DNA from: a virus
Virus record (IMG/VR): IMGVR_UViG_3300050026_000388
Coordinates: 38,176-102,175 of that record
Reading direction: 5' to 3' (one strand)
Length of the DNA: 64,000 nucleotides
The notes under the pieces were generated by a model, which was not told where the DNA came from, searched no databases, and worked only from the letters and a program-made list of their open reading frames with translations. Position numbers and translations under genes: made by a program. This document shows positions 1 to 5,857 of the stretch, one piece after another. Numbering within the stretch: the stretch's first letter is position 1; each line of letters starts with the position of its first letter.

Positions 1-116
1 CCCGTGGTGTCAAACAAAAGTATATCTGCCGTTTGCTTCAAACGGCGGCAGCAACCCAACGCTCCATGAGCAAAACAGGCATAGCTCCCGGGACCCCATC
101 ACTGGAAGATTTGTAA
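1..116 (+). CDS. C-terminal end of an unidentified protein (5' truncated by window edge)
   Basis: The frame starting at base 3 is open from the window edge to a TAA at 114-116 and encodes 37 residues ending in TPSLEDL. The next gene starts 9 nt downstream, consistent with the tight packing here. No family can be recognised from this fragment. A virus structural or packaging protein is possible because the small-gene train follows directly, but that is a guess. Confidence 0.5.
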   Translation, partial: RGVKQKYICRLLQTAAATQRSMSKTGIAPGTPSLEDL

Positions 117-125
117 GTGATAGCG

Positions 126-494
126 ATGAGTAATAGATACACAATAGATAGAAAGTATACTTCGATGACTATCCGTCATTGTCCTAAGTACAACGTCCAT
201 GACCACTATGTTTTTACCTGCCTTAGCTCGTGCGAAGACTTCGAAGGGATTGTTGAAGGCGCGGTAATCTGCAACTACAAGTACCCGCCGACGGAATCCT
301 CTGTTGACGAAAGCCCCAAACCTAGAAAGATTCCAGGTGTTGGCGGTCCATTGGATACGCCGAGTGTGGACGGGAAACCGAGTGGAGAGCGTGCACGGGA
401 CACGGCCGTCGGTCCAGAATTTGCAATCCCTGTTGTAGACATGGGACCGCTTAAACCTAAAAAGCGGAAGGAGAAGAAGAAGAATGGATGCTAA
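126..494 (+). CDS. Hypothetical protein with N-terminal Cys cluster and basic tail
   Basis: 122 residues. The first 55 contain four Cys (RHCPKY, FTCLSSCEDF, VICNYK), compatible with a small zinc site. The remainder is Pro/Gly-rich and low complexity, ending in a strongly basic KPKKRKEKKKNGC tail that could bind nucleic acid. ATG 126 is preferred over GTG 117, although neither has a clear ribosome-binding site. The 3' end overlaps the next gene by 11 nt, as in the rest of this cluster. I recognise no family. Confidence 0.55.
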   Translation: MSNRYTIDRKYTSMTIRHCPKYNVHDHYVFTCLSSCEDFEGIVEGAVICNYKYPPTESSVDESPKPRKIPGVGGPLDTPSVDGKPSGERARDTAVGPEFAIPVVDMGPLKPKKRKEKKKNGC

Positions 495-618
495 AAATGC
501 ATTGGCGACGATGTACGGCATGGCATTAACGACCTCGAATAATGACTCAACCTTAGATTATCTAGACAAGCTTTTCAAATGCATCCGTGATGCTATTGAG
601 GAGAAAAAGAATGGATGA
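484..618 (+). CDS. 44-aa micro-protein, paralogue of the gene at 4745
   Basis: The ATG at 484 lies within the AAGAAG-rich end of the preceding gene. The product shares its core with the protein at 4745-4894: an Ala-Leu stretch followed by (M/L)YGMA(L/M), then a Ser/Thr-rich stretch, a short helix and a C-terminal EKxNG. It is predicted helical with no obvious membrane span. Finding the same core in two separate micro-genes is the main evidence that both are real. Function unknown. Confidence 0.55.
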   Translation: MDAKNALATMYGMALTTSNNDSTLDYLDKLFKCIRDAIEEKKNG

Positions 619-823
619 ACTTATCAGCCAAGAACAAGCCGCTAGGAACCAACTAATACAGAACCTGCTTGTGGTTACGGGAATCGTTACCGCCGCGGAG
701 ATGTCGAACGTTGGCAGGAAGGTAGTGATGGATGCGTTGATGCAGTTGATGGCGTACCTAACCGCCCCGACGGATGAAAAGGTAATCGAAAACGTAACCC
801 CCTTATACCCCTTGTATGGTTAA
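611..823 (+). CDS. Small helical hypothetical protein
   Basis: 70 residues from ATG 611, chosen because GAGGAGAAAAAG lies just upstream and the gene overlaps the previous stop. The sequence is amphipathic helical (ISQEQAARNQLIQNLLVV, then VVMDALMQLMAYL), as in small adaptor or coiled-coil proteins. There are no Cys residues and no recognised domain. Confidence 0.55.
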   Translation: MDELISQEQAARNQLIQNLLVVTGIVTAAEMSNVGRKVVMDALMQLMAYLTAPTDEKVIENVTPLYPLYG

Positions 824-835
824 GATTAGGTGAAT

Positions 836-1042
836 ATGACTGACGAAACCGACGAAGAGCAACGCATTGTCCAGGCGGCTATCGGCGGCTGGCTGCACGC
901 GATGGTCGGGCGGCAGGAAAAACTAGAGGAAGACATTAGAGAACTTGCCGCGCAGGTTGAAATGCTGACTGCCGAGATGACGCGAATATTAACTGCACTG
1001 GGGGTTGATGCAGATTGGTCGAAGACGAACAGCGCCCAATAA
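836..1042 (+). CDS. Small coiled-coil protein
   Basis: 68 residues. ATG 836 is preceded by AGGTGA, a fair ribosome-binding site; GTG 830 is an alternative. Most of the protein is a charged heptad-like helix (GRQEKLEEDIRELAAQ, then EMLTAEMTRILTAL), so it probably oligomerises. The C-terminus overlaps the following gene by 28 nt in another frame. Function unknown. Confidence 0.6.
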   Translation: MTDETDEEQRIVQAAIGGWLHAMVGRQEKLEEDIRELAAQVEMLTAEMTRILTALGVDADWSKTNSAQ

Positions 1043-1326
1043 TCTGCCCGCAGAAGAAAGTGAAATACGGTGCGTGCTTTGACTGTGAGTACTGCGAAAG
1101 AATCGGTTTCTGCGACTACCCTACCCCGGTAGACACACTCATCCGTGAAATCAAGCGCCGGCCCATGAGTACCCCGCTGTGGATGGGTGCGCTGCAGCGA
1201 AACACTACTGAAGTACAACTAGACGGCCGCCGCTGGTGCGACCGAAACGGCAACGAGGTTTTTATAATACAACCGTCACTTCAGGGCGCAAGCAAGAGCA
1301 AGAGGAAAGAAGAAAATGACGTGTGA
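1015..1326 (+). CDS. Cys-rich hypothetical protein
   Basis: 103 residues from a TTG start inside the preceding gene. The motif CFDCEYCERIGFC near residues 21-33 gives four closely spaced Cys, with another Cys before it, suggesting a zinc knuckle. The C-terminus is basic (KSKRKEEN). It belongs to a series of small Cys-cluster proteins between 1.0 and 2.2 kb. The start is uncertain and no family is recognised. Confidence 0.5.
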   Translation: MVEDEQRPIICPQKKVKYGACFDCEYCERIGFCDYPTPVDTLIREIKRRPMSTPLWMGALQRNTTEVQLDGRRWCDRNGNEVFIIQPSLQGASKSKRKEENDV

Positions 1327-1453
1327 AATGTGTATCGACTGCGGCAAGGTGTTCGAGCAATGGAATTCTCGGCTGTACGTGTATTACTGCAAAGAATGTA
1401 ACGATAAAAGTATGTATGACGAAGCAGTGAAAAAGTTAGAAGGAAAAAGATGA
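1316..1453 (+). CDS. 45-aa zinc-ribbon-like micro-protein
   Basis: ATG 1316 follows GAGGAAAGAAGAAA. Two Cys pairs, CEMCIDC near the N-terminus and CKEC about 20 residues later, form a classical four-Cys zinc ribbon. The stop overlaps the start of the next gene as ATGA (1450-1453), which supports translation of both genes. Such ribbons are common in small viral DNA-binding or adaptor proteins, but the specific role cannot be deduced. Confidence 0.6.
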   Translation: MTCEMCIDCGKVFEQWNSRLYVYYCKECNDKSMYDEAVKKLEGKR

Positions 1454-1791
1454 TTAAGAAAGTTTGTAAAAACTGTATTCATTGGGGAAAGAACGAACCG
1501 TACAGAAATGGAAAGCCACGGTTCGGCGGAGAATGTGATAGCGAAAAGTTTGTTTACGACGGTATGGATACCTATTACAATAAAGAGCCAGACGAGGATA
1601 TGTTACAATACGGCGACTTTGAAGGATACTCAGCGGACTTTGATACTGGCCCAGAGTTTGGATGTATTCACTTTGAACCGCACCGCGCGCGCGAGGAAAA
1701 AGATGAGGACGTAAAAGACAACGATGACCACGATGCTGCAATGGAAGCAGCCGGCGAACAATGGAACCCCGAAGACGGATGTTGGGATTAA
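1450..1791 (+). CDS. Cys-rich acidic hypothetical protein
   Basis: 113 residues. The N-terminus carries CKNCIHW, followed by GGECDSEKF and later GPEFGCIHFEP. This Cys arrangement resembles the small CxxCxxW proteins found in several viruses of this kind, and the protein at 31226 has a related layout (CTSCKHGGPN with later Cys). The C-terminal third is very acidic (EEKDEDVKDNDDHD). It starts in an ATGA overlap. Function unknown. Confidence 0.6.
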   Translation: MIKKVCKNCIHWGKNEPYRNGKPRFGGECDSEKFVYDGMDTYYNKEPDEDMLQYGDFEGYSADFDTGPEFGCIHFEPHRAREEKDEDVKDNDDHDAAMEAAGEQWNPEDGCWD

Positions 1792-1810
1792 AATTGCGCG
1801 GAGAAAAAAG

Positions 1811-2044
1811 ATGACTAAAATCGAGAAGAAATCAGAAACTAAGTGCATCGACTGCGAGCATTACCTCCTAAAAAACGAGACGGTAAGCTTAGATTTAATA
1901 TTTGATTCTGTGGTAGCGACAGCTAAATACATCTGCGAGAAGGGTGACAAACCCAATATGATTAACTGGTGCGACCACTACTCGCGCGCCATTATCGAGG
2001 ACGCAATCGTGTGGAAGCGGGGAGATGTTGACGAGGACCCATAA
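1811..2044 (+). CDS. Cys-rich hypothetical protein
   Basis: 77 residues. ATG 1811 sits after GGAGAAAAAAG, giving a good ribosome-binding site. The CIDCEHY motif is followed by single Cys at YICEKG and NWCDHY, a probable zinc site shared in style with its neighbours. The final base of its stop is the first base of the next start (TAATG). No family recognised. Confidence 0.6.
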   Translation: MTKIEKKSETKCIDCEHYLLKNETVSLDLIFDSVVATAKYICEKGDKPNMINWCDHYSRAIIEDAIVWKRGDVDEDP

Positions 2045-2190
2045 TGAACTGCATCGACTGCAAATATATGAGCAAGTCAGCAGGCAGCCAGTTCAGCGCG
2101 GGCATTCATGTGTACTGCCTCAAATTAAAGTGCGTGGTCGAGCGCGACCACGGCTGCCCATCAGGAGAAAAAAGGAGGAATAAAAAATGA
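2044..2190 (+). CDS. 48-aa Cys-rich micro-protein
   Basis: Starts with MNCIDCKYM, very like the CIDCEHY of the gene just upstream. It has further Cys at VYCLKLKC and HGCPSG, and ends in a basic stretch. The TAATG overlap upstream and ATGA overlap downstream (2187-2190) support expression as part of one operon. Probably a small zinc-binding protein; role unknown. Confidence 0.55.
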   Translation: MNCIDCKYMSKSAGSQFSAGIHVYCLKLKCVVERDHGCPSGEKRRNKK

Positions 2191-2351
2191 TATTAGGACA
2201 ACCAGATTGGTTGGTATATGTTATAGGATTTGTAGTATGGAGTGTGGCGCTGTACCTACTAGGATTCATCCACGGGATGCACCATAAGGAGATTGTATAC
2301 ATCCGCGAACGTAACGCGAAGCACGAAAATTTAGTAACGAAGGGGTGGTAA
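2187..2351 (+). CDS. 54-aa single-span membrane protein
   Basis: Strong ribosome-binding site AGGAGGAATAAAAA before ATG 2187. Residues 8-27 form a hydrophobic span (WLVYVIGFVVWSVALYLLGF), followed by a basic, His-rich tail facing the other side (HGMHHKE, YIRERNAKHE). A holin-like or host-membrane role is possible because a protease lysin candidate lies 600 nt downstream, but nothing in the sequence proves it. Confidence 0.6.
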   Translation: MILGQPDWLVYVIGFVVWSVALYLLGFIHGMHHKEIVYIRERNAKHENLVTKGW

Positions 2352-2352
2352 A

Positions 2353-2493
2353 ATACATAAGCATGAGTTTCACCATAGTTGCTTCAAAGGCCGCAGCCTG
2401 AGAAACGACGCGCTGAAAACACTTGTAATGTGCATAGCCTTCGTGGTTATCGTAACAGTGATATTTACGTCAACGTGTTGGCCGTGTCTATGA
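2353..2493 (+). CDS. Possible small membrane protein without canonical start
   Basis: The frame is open from 2338 and ends with TGA at 2491-2493, overlapping the next start as ATGA. It encodes a basic N-terminus and a hydrophobic span (LVMCIAFVVIVTVIF) followed by CWPC. No ATG, GTG or TTG precedes the span. The only ribosome-binding-like sequence (AAGGGGTGG) sits before ATA 2353, and ATG 2428 would give only 21 residues. Either a non-canonical start or a base error is needed. Confidence 0.3.
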   Translation: MHKHEFHHSCFKGRSLRNDALKTLVMCIAFVVIVTVIFTSTCWPCL

Positions 2494-2948
2494 CGATGCG
2501 AGACGATATACTTAAGGTTTTTACTAGTGGAGAAGAGATGAAGAAAAAGAAAGACGAAGAGTTAGAATTAAAAAAGCCAGGGCCTGATGAAGACCGAGTA
2601 CAGACATGCGAGCGCGCGATATGTGGTATGCTTGACCGGCTTGATTCCCTTGAAAAAAGCATGGACCACGCGTGGGGGGAAATCGCGAAGGGAGTACACC
2701 TGTGCAACTCCGATACGCGGCTGTATACAGTAGAAGAACGCTTAACGCAGTTAGAGCAGAATTCATTAGATAACTTTCATGACATTCGAGCAGTAAAACA
2801 TAAAGAACCCGAACCGATATTTGAAGAACTTGAAAAACGTGGGCTTGTCAGAAAAAGTAGCCAGACAGGGGACCTCTTGCTAACTGGAAAAGGAAGGCAA
2901 CTTAAAAAACTGTTTGATGATACATATATTGTAGATATACGGGAGTGA
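2490..2948 (+). CDS. Coiled-coil protein with C-terminal winged-helix-like segment
   Basis: 152 residues from ATG 2490 (ATG 2496 is possible). The middle is a charged coiled coil (LDRLDSLEKSMDHAW; VEERLTQLEQN). The last 45 residues (FEELEKRGLVRKSS, then DLLLTGKGRQLKKLF) read like the recognition helix and wing of a winged-helix domain. It may bind DNA, or act as a scaffold if the resemblance is accidental. It lies 4 nt before the protease gene. Confidence 0.55.
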   Translation: MTMRDDILKVFTSGEEMKKKKDEELELKKPGPDEDRVQTCERAICGMLDRLDSLEKSMDHAWGEIAKGVHLCNSDTRLYTVEERLTQLEQNSLDNFHDIRAVKHKEPEPIFEELEKRGLVRKSSQTGDLLLTGKGRQLKKLFDDTYIVDIRE

Positions 2949-2952
2949 TAAG

Positions 2953-4074
2953 ATGGTTAAGATATACCCACATGGAATGGGGTGGAAACCTCAATTAAAA
3001 GATTTAAGAGACTATAAATTCACAGCGCGACCGGAACAAGTAGAAGCGCTACCCGCTAGCGCGGACATACGCGCGTATGACACACCAATATTAGACCAGG
3101 GAAATTTAGGAAGCTGCACGGCTAACGCGGGCGTAGCAGTATTTATGTACCTACAGAAAAAGCGGCTAGGCACATTTACCCAAGGTTCGCGACTCTTTAT
3201 TTACAAAAAAACCCGCGATATGGAAGGTGTGACAGGCGATGTTGGCGCAACCCTTAGAGACACCGCCAGCGAGATGGTTAAATACGGCGTACCCCCGGAA
3301 TCCGAGTGGCCATATAACGAAGGTCAGTTCGACGTCGAGCCGTCGCCGGCAGTGGCAGCGGACGCTGCTAAAATGGAGTCAACTAACTACTACCTGTGCG
3401 ACGGCTCTAATCCAAGCGCGACAATCACCAACATAAAGGCCGCCGTGGCGACCGCAGGACTTCCGGTGATGTTCGGTTCGACGGTTTACGAATCAATCTT
3501 CAATACTGGCAGCAATGGTATGATAGCCAACCCCGGCGGCCAAGTAGCTGGCGGCCACGCGATGGCCATAATGGGATACGACGACCAGAGGCAATGCTTC
3601 TTGATTAAGAATTCGTGGGGCTTGGGATGGGGTGCACAAGGCTACGGTTGGATGGGCTACACCTACTGGACCTCGGGGCTTGCTTCGGATTGTTGGGTCG
3701 TCGCAGATGAGAGCGAACTGGATGGACCCACCCCAACACCTACTCCAACGCCAACACCTACCCCAACGCCAAACCCTCATGTAGCGCCTGCAGGCTTCTC
3801 GCGTGGCTTTCACGCCGTTAGCCCCACAAGCAAAACGGCCACGCTTGTCGGAAGCATGGTAGGCGCGGATAAAAAACCATTAGCGAACGGGCAAATTAAT
3901 ATCTATCGCGCGGGGCAGCACGCTAAGCCGTGGGTTGGGGTGGCCACACCCGTCAGTGATTCTGCAGGAAACTGGAATGCTACTGTACCGATAGTCACAG
4001 GAGCCAACTACTTCTGGCTTGTTGGAATCGATGGAAAGAATGGATACTGGACGCAGGACGTGGTGTGGATTTAG
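2953..4074 (+). CDS. Papain-family (C1A) cysteine protease with PT linker and Ig-like C-terminal domain; probable lysin
   Basis: 373 residues. The papain catalytic set is complete: oxyanion Gln49 and Cys55 in DQGNLGSCTANA, His202 in AGGHAMAIMGYDD and Asn220 in IKNSWGLGWG. Residues about 257-271 are a Pro-Thr repeat linker, followed by a roughly 100-residue Ig-like domain (ATLVGSMVGADKKPL and so on), probably for surface binding. There is no signal peptide. A peptidase fits an archaeal host with a proteinaceous cell envelope better than a muramidase would. The likely role is cell lysis, or entry if the protein is packaged. A small membrane protein gene at 2187 could supply a holin. The enzymatic assignment is firm and the lysin role is inferred. 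Confidence 0.85.
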   Translation: MVKIYPHGMGWKPQLKDLRDYKFTARPEQVEALPASADIRAYDTPILDQGNLGSCTANAGVAVFMYLQKKRLGTFTQGSRLFIYKKTRDMEGVTGDVGATLRDTASEMVKYGVPPESEWPYNEGQFDVEPSPAVAADAAKMESTNYYLCDGSNPSATITNIKAAVATAGLPVMFGSTVYESIFNTGSNGMIANPGGQVAGGHAMAIMGYDDQRQCFLIKNSWGLGWGAQGYGWMGYTYWTSGLASDCWVVADESELDGPTPTPTPTPTPTPTPNPHVAPAGFSRGFHAVSPTSKTATLVGSMVGADKKPLANGQINIYRAGQHAKPWVGVATPVSDSAGNWNATVPIVTGANYFWLVGIDGKNGYWTQDVVWI

Positions 4075-4079
4075 GTAAG

Positions 4080-4424
4080 ATGACAGAATACGATATGTGC
4101 CAAGAATGTGGCGGCTTATGCTGTGCTCTAGCAGAGAGTATCGAGTTTGGATACGAAGACAGACTCCGCATAGCAAATGAGTTTGGGATGACACCCGGAG
4201 AAGTGACGCAGCAGTTATCAGTCCCGACGTTGTGGAACGGTGAACGGCCTACGCGGAAGATGAAGTTTAGGCCGTGCATCTTTTGGTCGCAGGGACGCTG
4301 TGGGGTTCATAGCGTTAAGCCGAGTGCATGTGCCCAGTATGAACCAAAAGACCATTGCGATAAGCGTTACTTAAAAGCAGCAAAAAACGGTACGATTTTA
4401 ATTGACGTGAGATACAGAGAATGA
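4080..4424 (+). CDS. YkgJ-family Cys-cluster protein
   Basis: 114 residues. The N-terminal CQECGGLCC and C-terminal CIFWSQGRCGVHSVKPSAC are the hallmark of the YkgJ/Fe-S-type cysteine cluster family (CxxCxxxCC, then C-x(7)-C followed by a (R/K)P-x2-C element). These proteins bind metal, and their cellular function is mostly unknown. A divergent paralogue lies at 14109. ATG 4080 was chosen; GTG 4065 inside the protease gene is an alternative. Its stop overlaps the next start. Confidence 0.7.
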   Translation: MTEYDMCQECGGLCCALAESIEFGYEDRLRIANEFGMTPGEVTQQLSVPTLWNGERPTRKMKFRPCIFWSQGRCGVHSVKPSACAQYEPKDHCDKRYLKAAKNGTILIDVRYRE

Positions 4425-4600
4425 ACTACTACTGCTCGTGGTATGGGAAAGACGTGCAACCTACCGCAGAGACGTGCTTTTGGTTGTTCGGCCCCCGAGC
4501 CGCGTGCGATGCATACGTAGAACTGACGCGCGGCAACGGAGACGGGCCGCGCTGCGCGTATTTGGTGCAGGTATACGGGGTAAAGCCTAGAGAAGAATGA
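4421..4600 (+). CDS. 59-aa hypothetical protein
   Basis: Begins in an ATGA overlap (4421-4424) and ends in another (4597-4600). It contains four scattered Cys and many aromatic residues (MNYYCSWYGKDV, ETCFWLFGP). It is too short for a family call. Position and the overlaps on both sides are the evidence for expression. Confidence 0.5.
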   Translation: MNYYCSWYGKDVQPTAETCFWLFGPRAACDAYVELTRGNGDGPRCAYLVQVYGVKPREE

Positions 4601-4758
4601 TAAACTACGACAACGTCATCCGGCTTACCGAGTGCCGCCGCTGCATGCTGCGGGCGGCCAGGAACCACGACCACTGCGAGGACTGTTCAATCACAAGGGA
4701 TGCGCGGATATATATCGCGTTAAGAGAAAACGAGAGGAAAAAGAATGATTGGGAGTAG
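4597..4758 (+). CDS. 53-aa zinc-finger-like micro-protein
   Basis: Contains CRRCMLRAARNHDHCEDC, a CxxC-x11-CxxC arrangement with nearby His, which is a plausible treble-clef or ribbon zinc site. The C-terminus is basic and helical. It starts in an ATGA overlap and its 3' end overlaps the following micro-gene by 14 nt. Probably nucleic-acid binding; function unknown. Confidence 0.55.
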   Translation: MINYDNVIRLTECRRCMLRAARNHDHCEDCSITRDARIYIALRENERKKNDWE

Positions 4759-4894
4759 CGTAAGAGAAGCATTACTTGTCTTGTACGGTATGGCAATGGC
4801 GTCTGCAAGCACAGAAACCGCGCTAGCGCGGGTAGATAATTCCTATGGGACTATCTGCGATTACATTGAGTGGTCGGAGAAAAATAATGGTTGA
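4745..4894 (+). CDS. 49-aa micro-protein, paralogue of the gene at 484
   Basis: ATG 4745 is preceded by GAGGAAAAAG. The core VREALLVLYGMAMASAST and the C-terminal EKNNG match the 44-aa protein at 484, so the pair looks like a duplicated micro-gene family. It overlaps the next start by 8 nt. Function unknown. Confidence 0.55.
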   Translation: MIGSSVREALLVLYGMAMASASTETALARVDNSYGTICDYIEWSEKNNG

Positions 4895-5144
4895 TAAATG
4901 GGACGAAGCGAGCCGTAAAGGGAATGAAATACCAATACGGCCGGTAGACGACGAAAGCGGCCCGAAAATATTAGGGATGCCGGCTAAGACGGTCGTTCGT
5001 TTTATTGGGGGTCCTGATGGCCAACCACAGATAGCGATACCATCCCAACCCGATAGTCGATGGGGTATGGTAGTCCTCACATTGGCGCTAGTATTCGCGT
5101 GGCTGTTCGGGATAATGTCGCAAGCACTGTTCCATATCGTCTGA
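4887..5144 (+). CDS. Hypothetical protein with C-terminal membrane anchor
   Basis: 85 residues from ATG 4887 (GGAGAAAAATA upstream). The N-terminal 60 residues are polar (KGNEIPIRPVDDESGP; VRFIGGPDGQPQIAI). Residues about 60-80 are a membrane span (MVVLTLALVFAWLFGIM), so the bulk of the protein probably faces the cytoplasm. It ends in a TGATG overlap with the PQ-loop-like gene, suggesting joint expression and possible partnership. Confidence 0.55.
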   Translation: MVDKWDEASRKGNEIPIRPVDDESGPKILGMPAKTVVRFIGGPDGQPQIAIPSQPDSRWGMVVLTLALVFAWLFGIMSQALFHIV

Positions 5145-5413
5145 TGTGGCAGGATTTTTGCATACTCTCATTAAACCTAGTGTTTGGGTTCACATTAATA
5201 CCTCAAGTACGTGAACTATACACAAAGAAGACTTCAATGAGCATCGCATCGTGTAGTATGACTTTCTCCGCTTTAATAATCCTTGGGGTTACGTATGCGA
5301 CTCTTGGACTTTTGCTTGCAGTGTGTGGCAACCTACTCGACTTGGCGGCATGGGGCTCACTGTTGGGGTTATCAATTATACATCGTAATAGGGTGAAAAA
5401 TGCCAATTTGTAA
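5144..5413 (+). CDS. PQ-loop / SemiSWEET-like three-span membrane protein
   Basis: 89 residues from ATG 5144, which overlaps the upstream stop. Three hydrophobic spans are visible, and the first ends in FTLIPQVRELYTKKT, matching the PQ-loop signature (hydrophobic-PQ-x(3-6)-K/R-T/S) of SemiSWEET and MtN3 proteins. Length and the three-helix layout also fit a SemiSWEET half-transporter, which acts as a dimer moving small sugars or other solutes. The later family residues are only loosely conserved, so a transport function is inference. It overlaps the downstream HNH gene by 14 nt. Confidence 0.55.
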   Translation: MWQDFCILSLNLVFGFTLIPQVRELYTKKTSMSIASCSMTFSALIILGVTYATLGLLLAVCGNLLDLAAWGSLLGLSIIHRNRVKNANL

Positions 5414-5855
5414 GGGTAACTGTCATTATCACTATGGTAAAGGTGAAGAGCGAGAAGACTTTAGTATAAACCCAGCTACAGGAGAACTATTTAAAACATG
5501 CGATGTATGTCGCAAATACTATAGTAAGCGGATGCAACAAACAGAGCGCAGAAGAGAAGAGCGGATACGAAGTAAGAATAAAAGCCACCAACTTAGGTAC
5601 ACCATTCTAATTTTCTACTCAGAAGGGCAAGGCCCACACATACCGCGCTGTGCGTGCTGTGGAGAAACAAGTGAAGAGTTTTTAGCTATTGACCACACTA
5701 ATGGCGGCGGTAATAGACATAGGAAAGCAATTAACTTTAGTCCTATATACCAATGGCTTAAAAGCAACAAATATCCGATGGGTTACCGCGTGCTATGCCA
5801 TGACTGTAATATGTCTTTCGCATTTTATGGATACTGCCCCCACGATAAAGAATAA
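5400..5855 (+). CDS. HNH-type endonuclease (free-standing, probable homing endonuclease)
   Basis: 151 residues with GGTGAAAA before ATG 5400. The N-terminus has CKGNCHYHY and CDVCRKYY Cys pairs. The nuclease core is CACCGETSEEFLAIDHTNGGG followed by IYQWLKSNKYP and VLCHDCNMSFAFYG. This is a well-known phage variant of the HNH/His-Me finger in which the DHxNGGG element supplies the catalytic His and two Cys pairs bind zinc. It is probably a selfish homing nuclease; an effect on packaging is less likely because it is not next to a terminase here. Confidence 0.75.
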   Translation: MPICKGNCHYHYGKGEEREDFSINPATGELFKTCDVCRKYYSKRMQQTERRREERIRSKNKSHQLRYTILIFYSEGQGPHIPRCACCGETSEEFLAIDHTNGGGNRHRKAINFSPIYQWLKSNKYPMGYRVLCHDCNMSFAFYGYCPHDKE

Positions 5856-5857
5856 AC

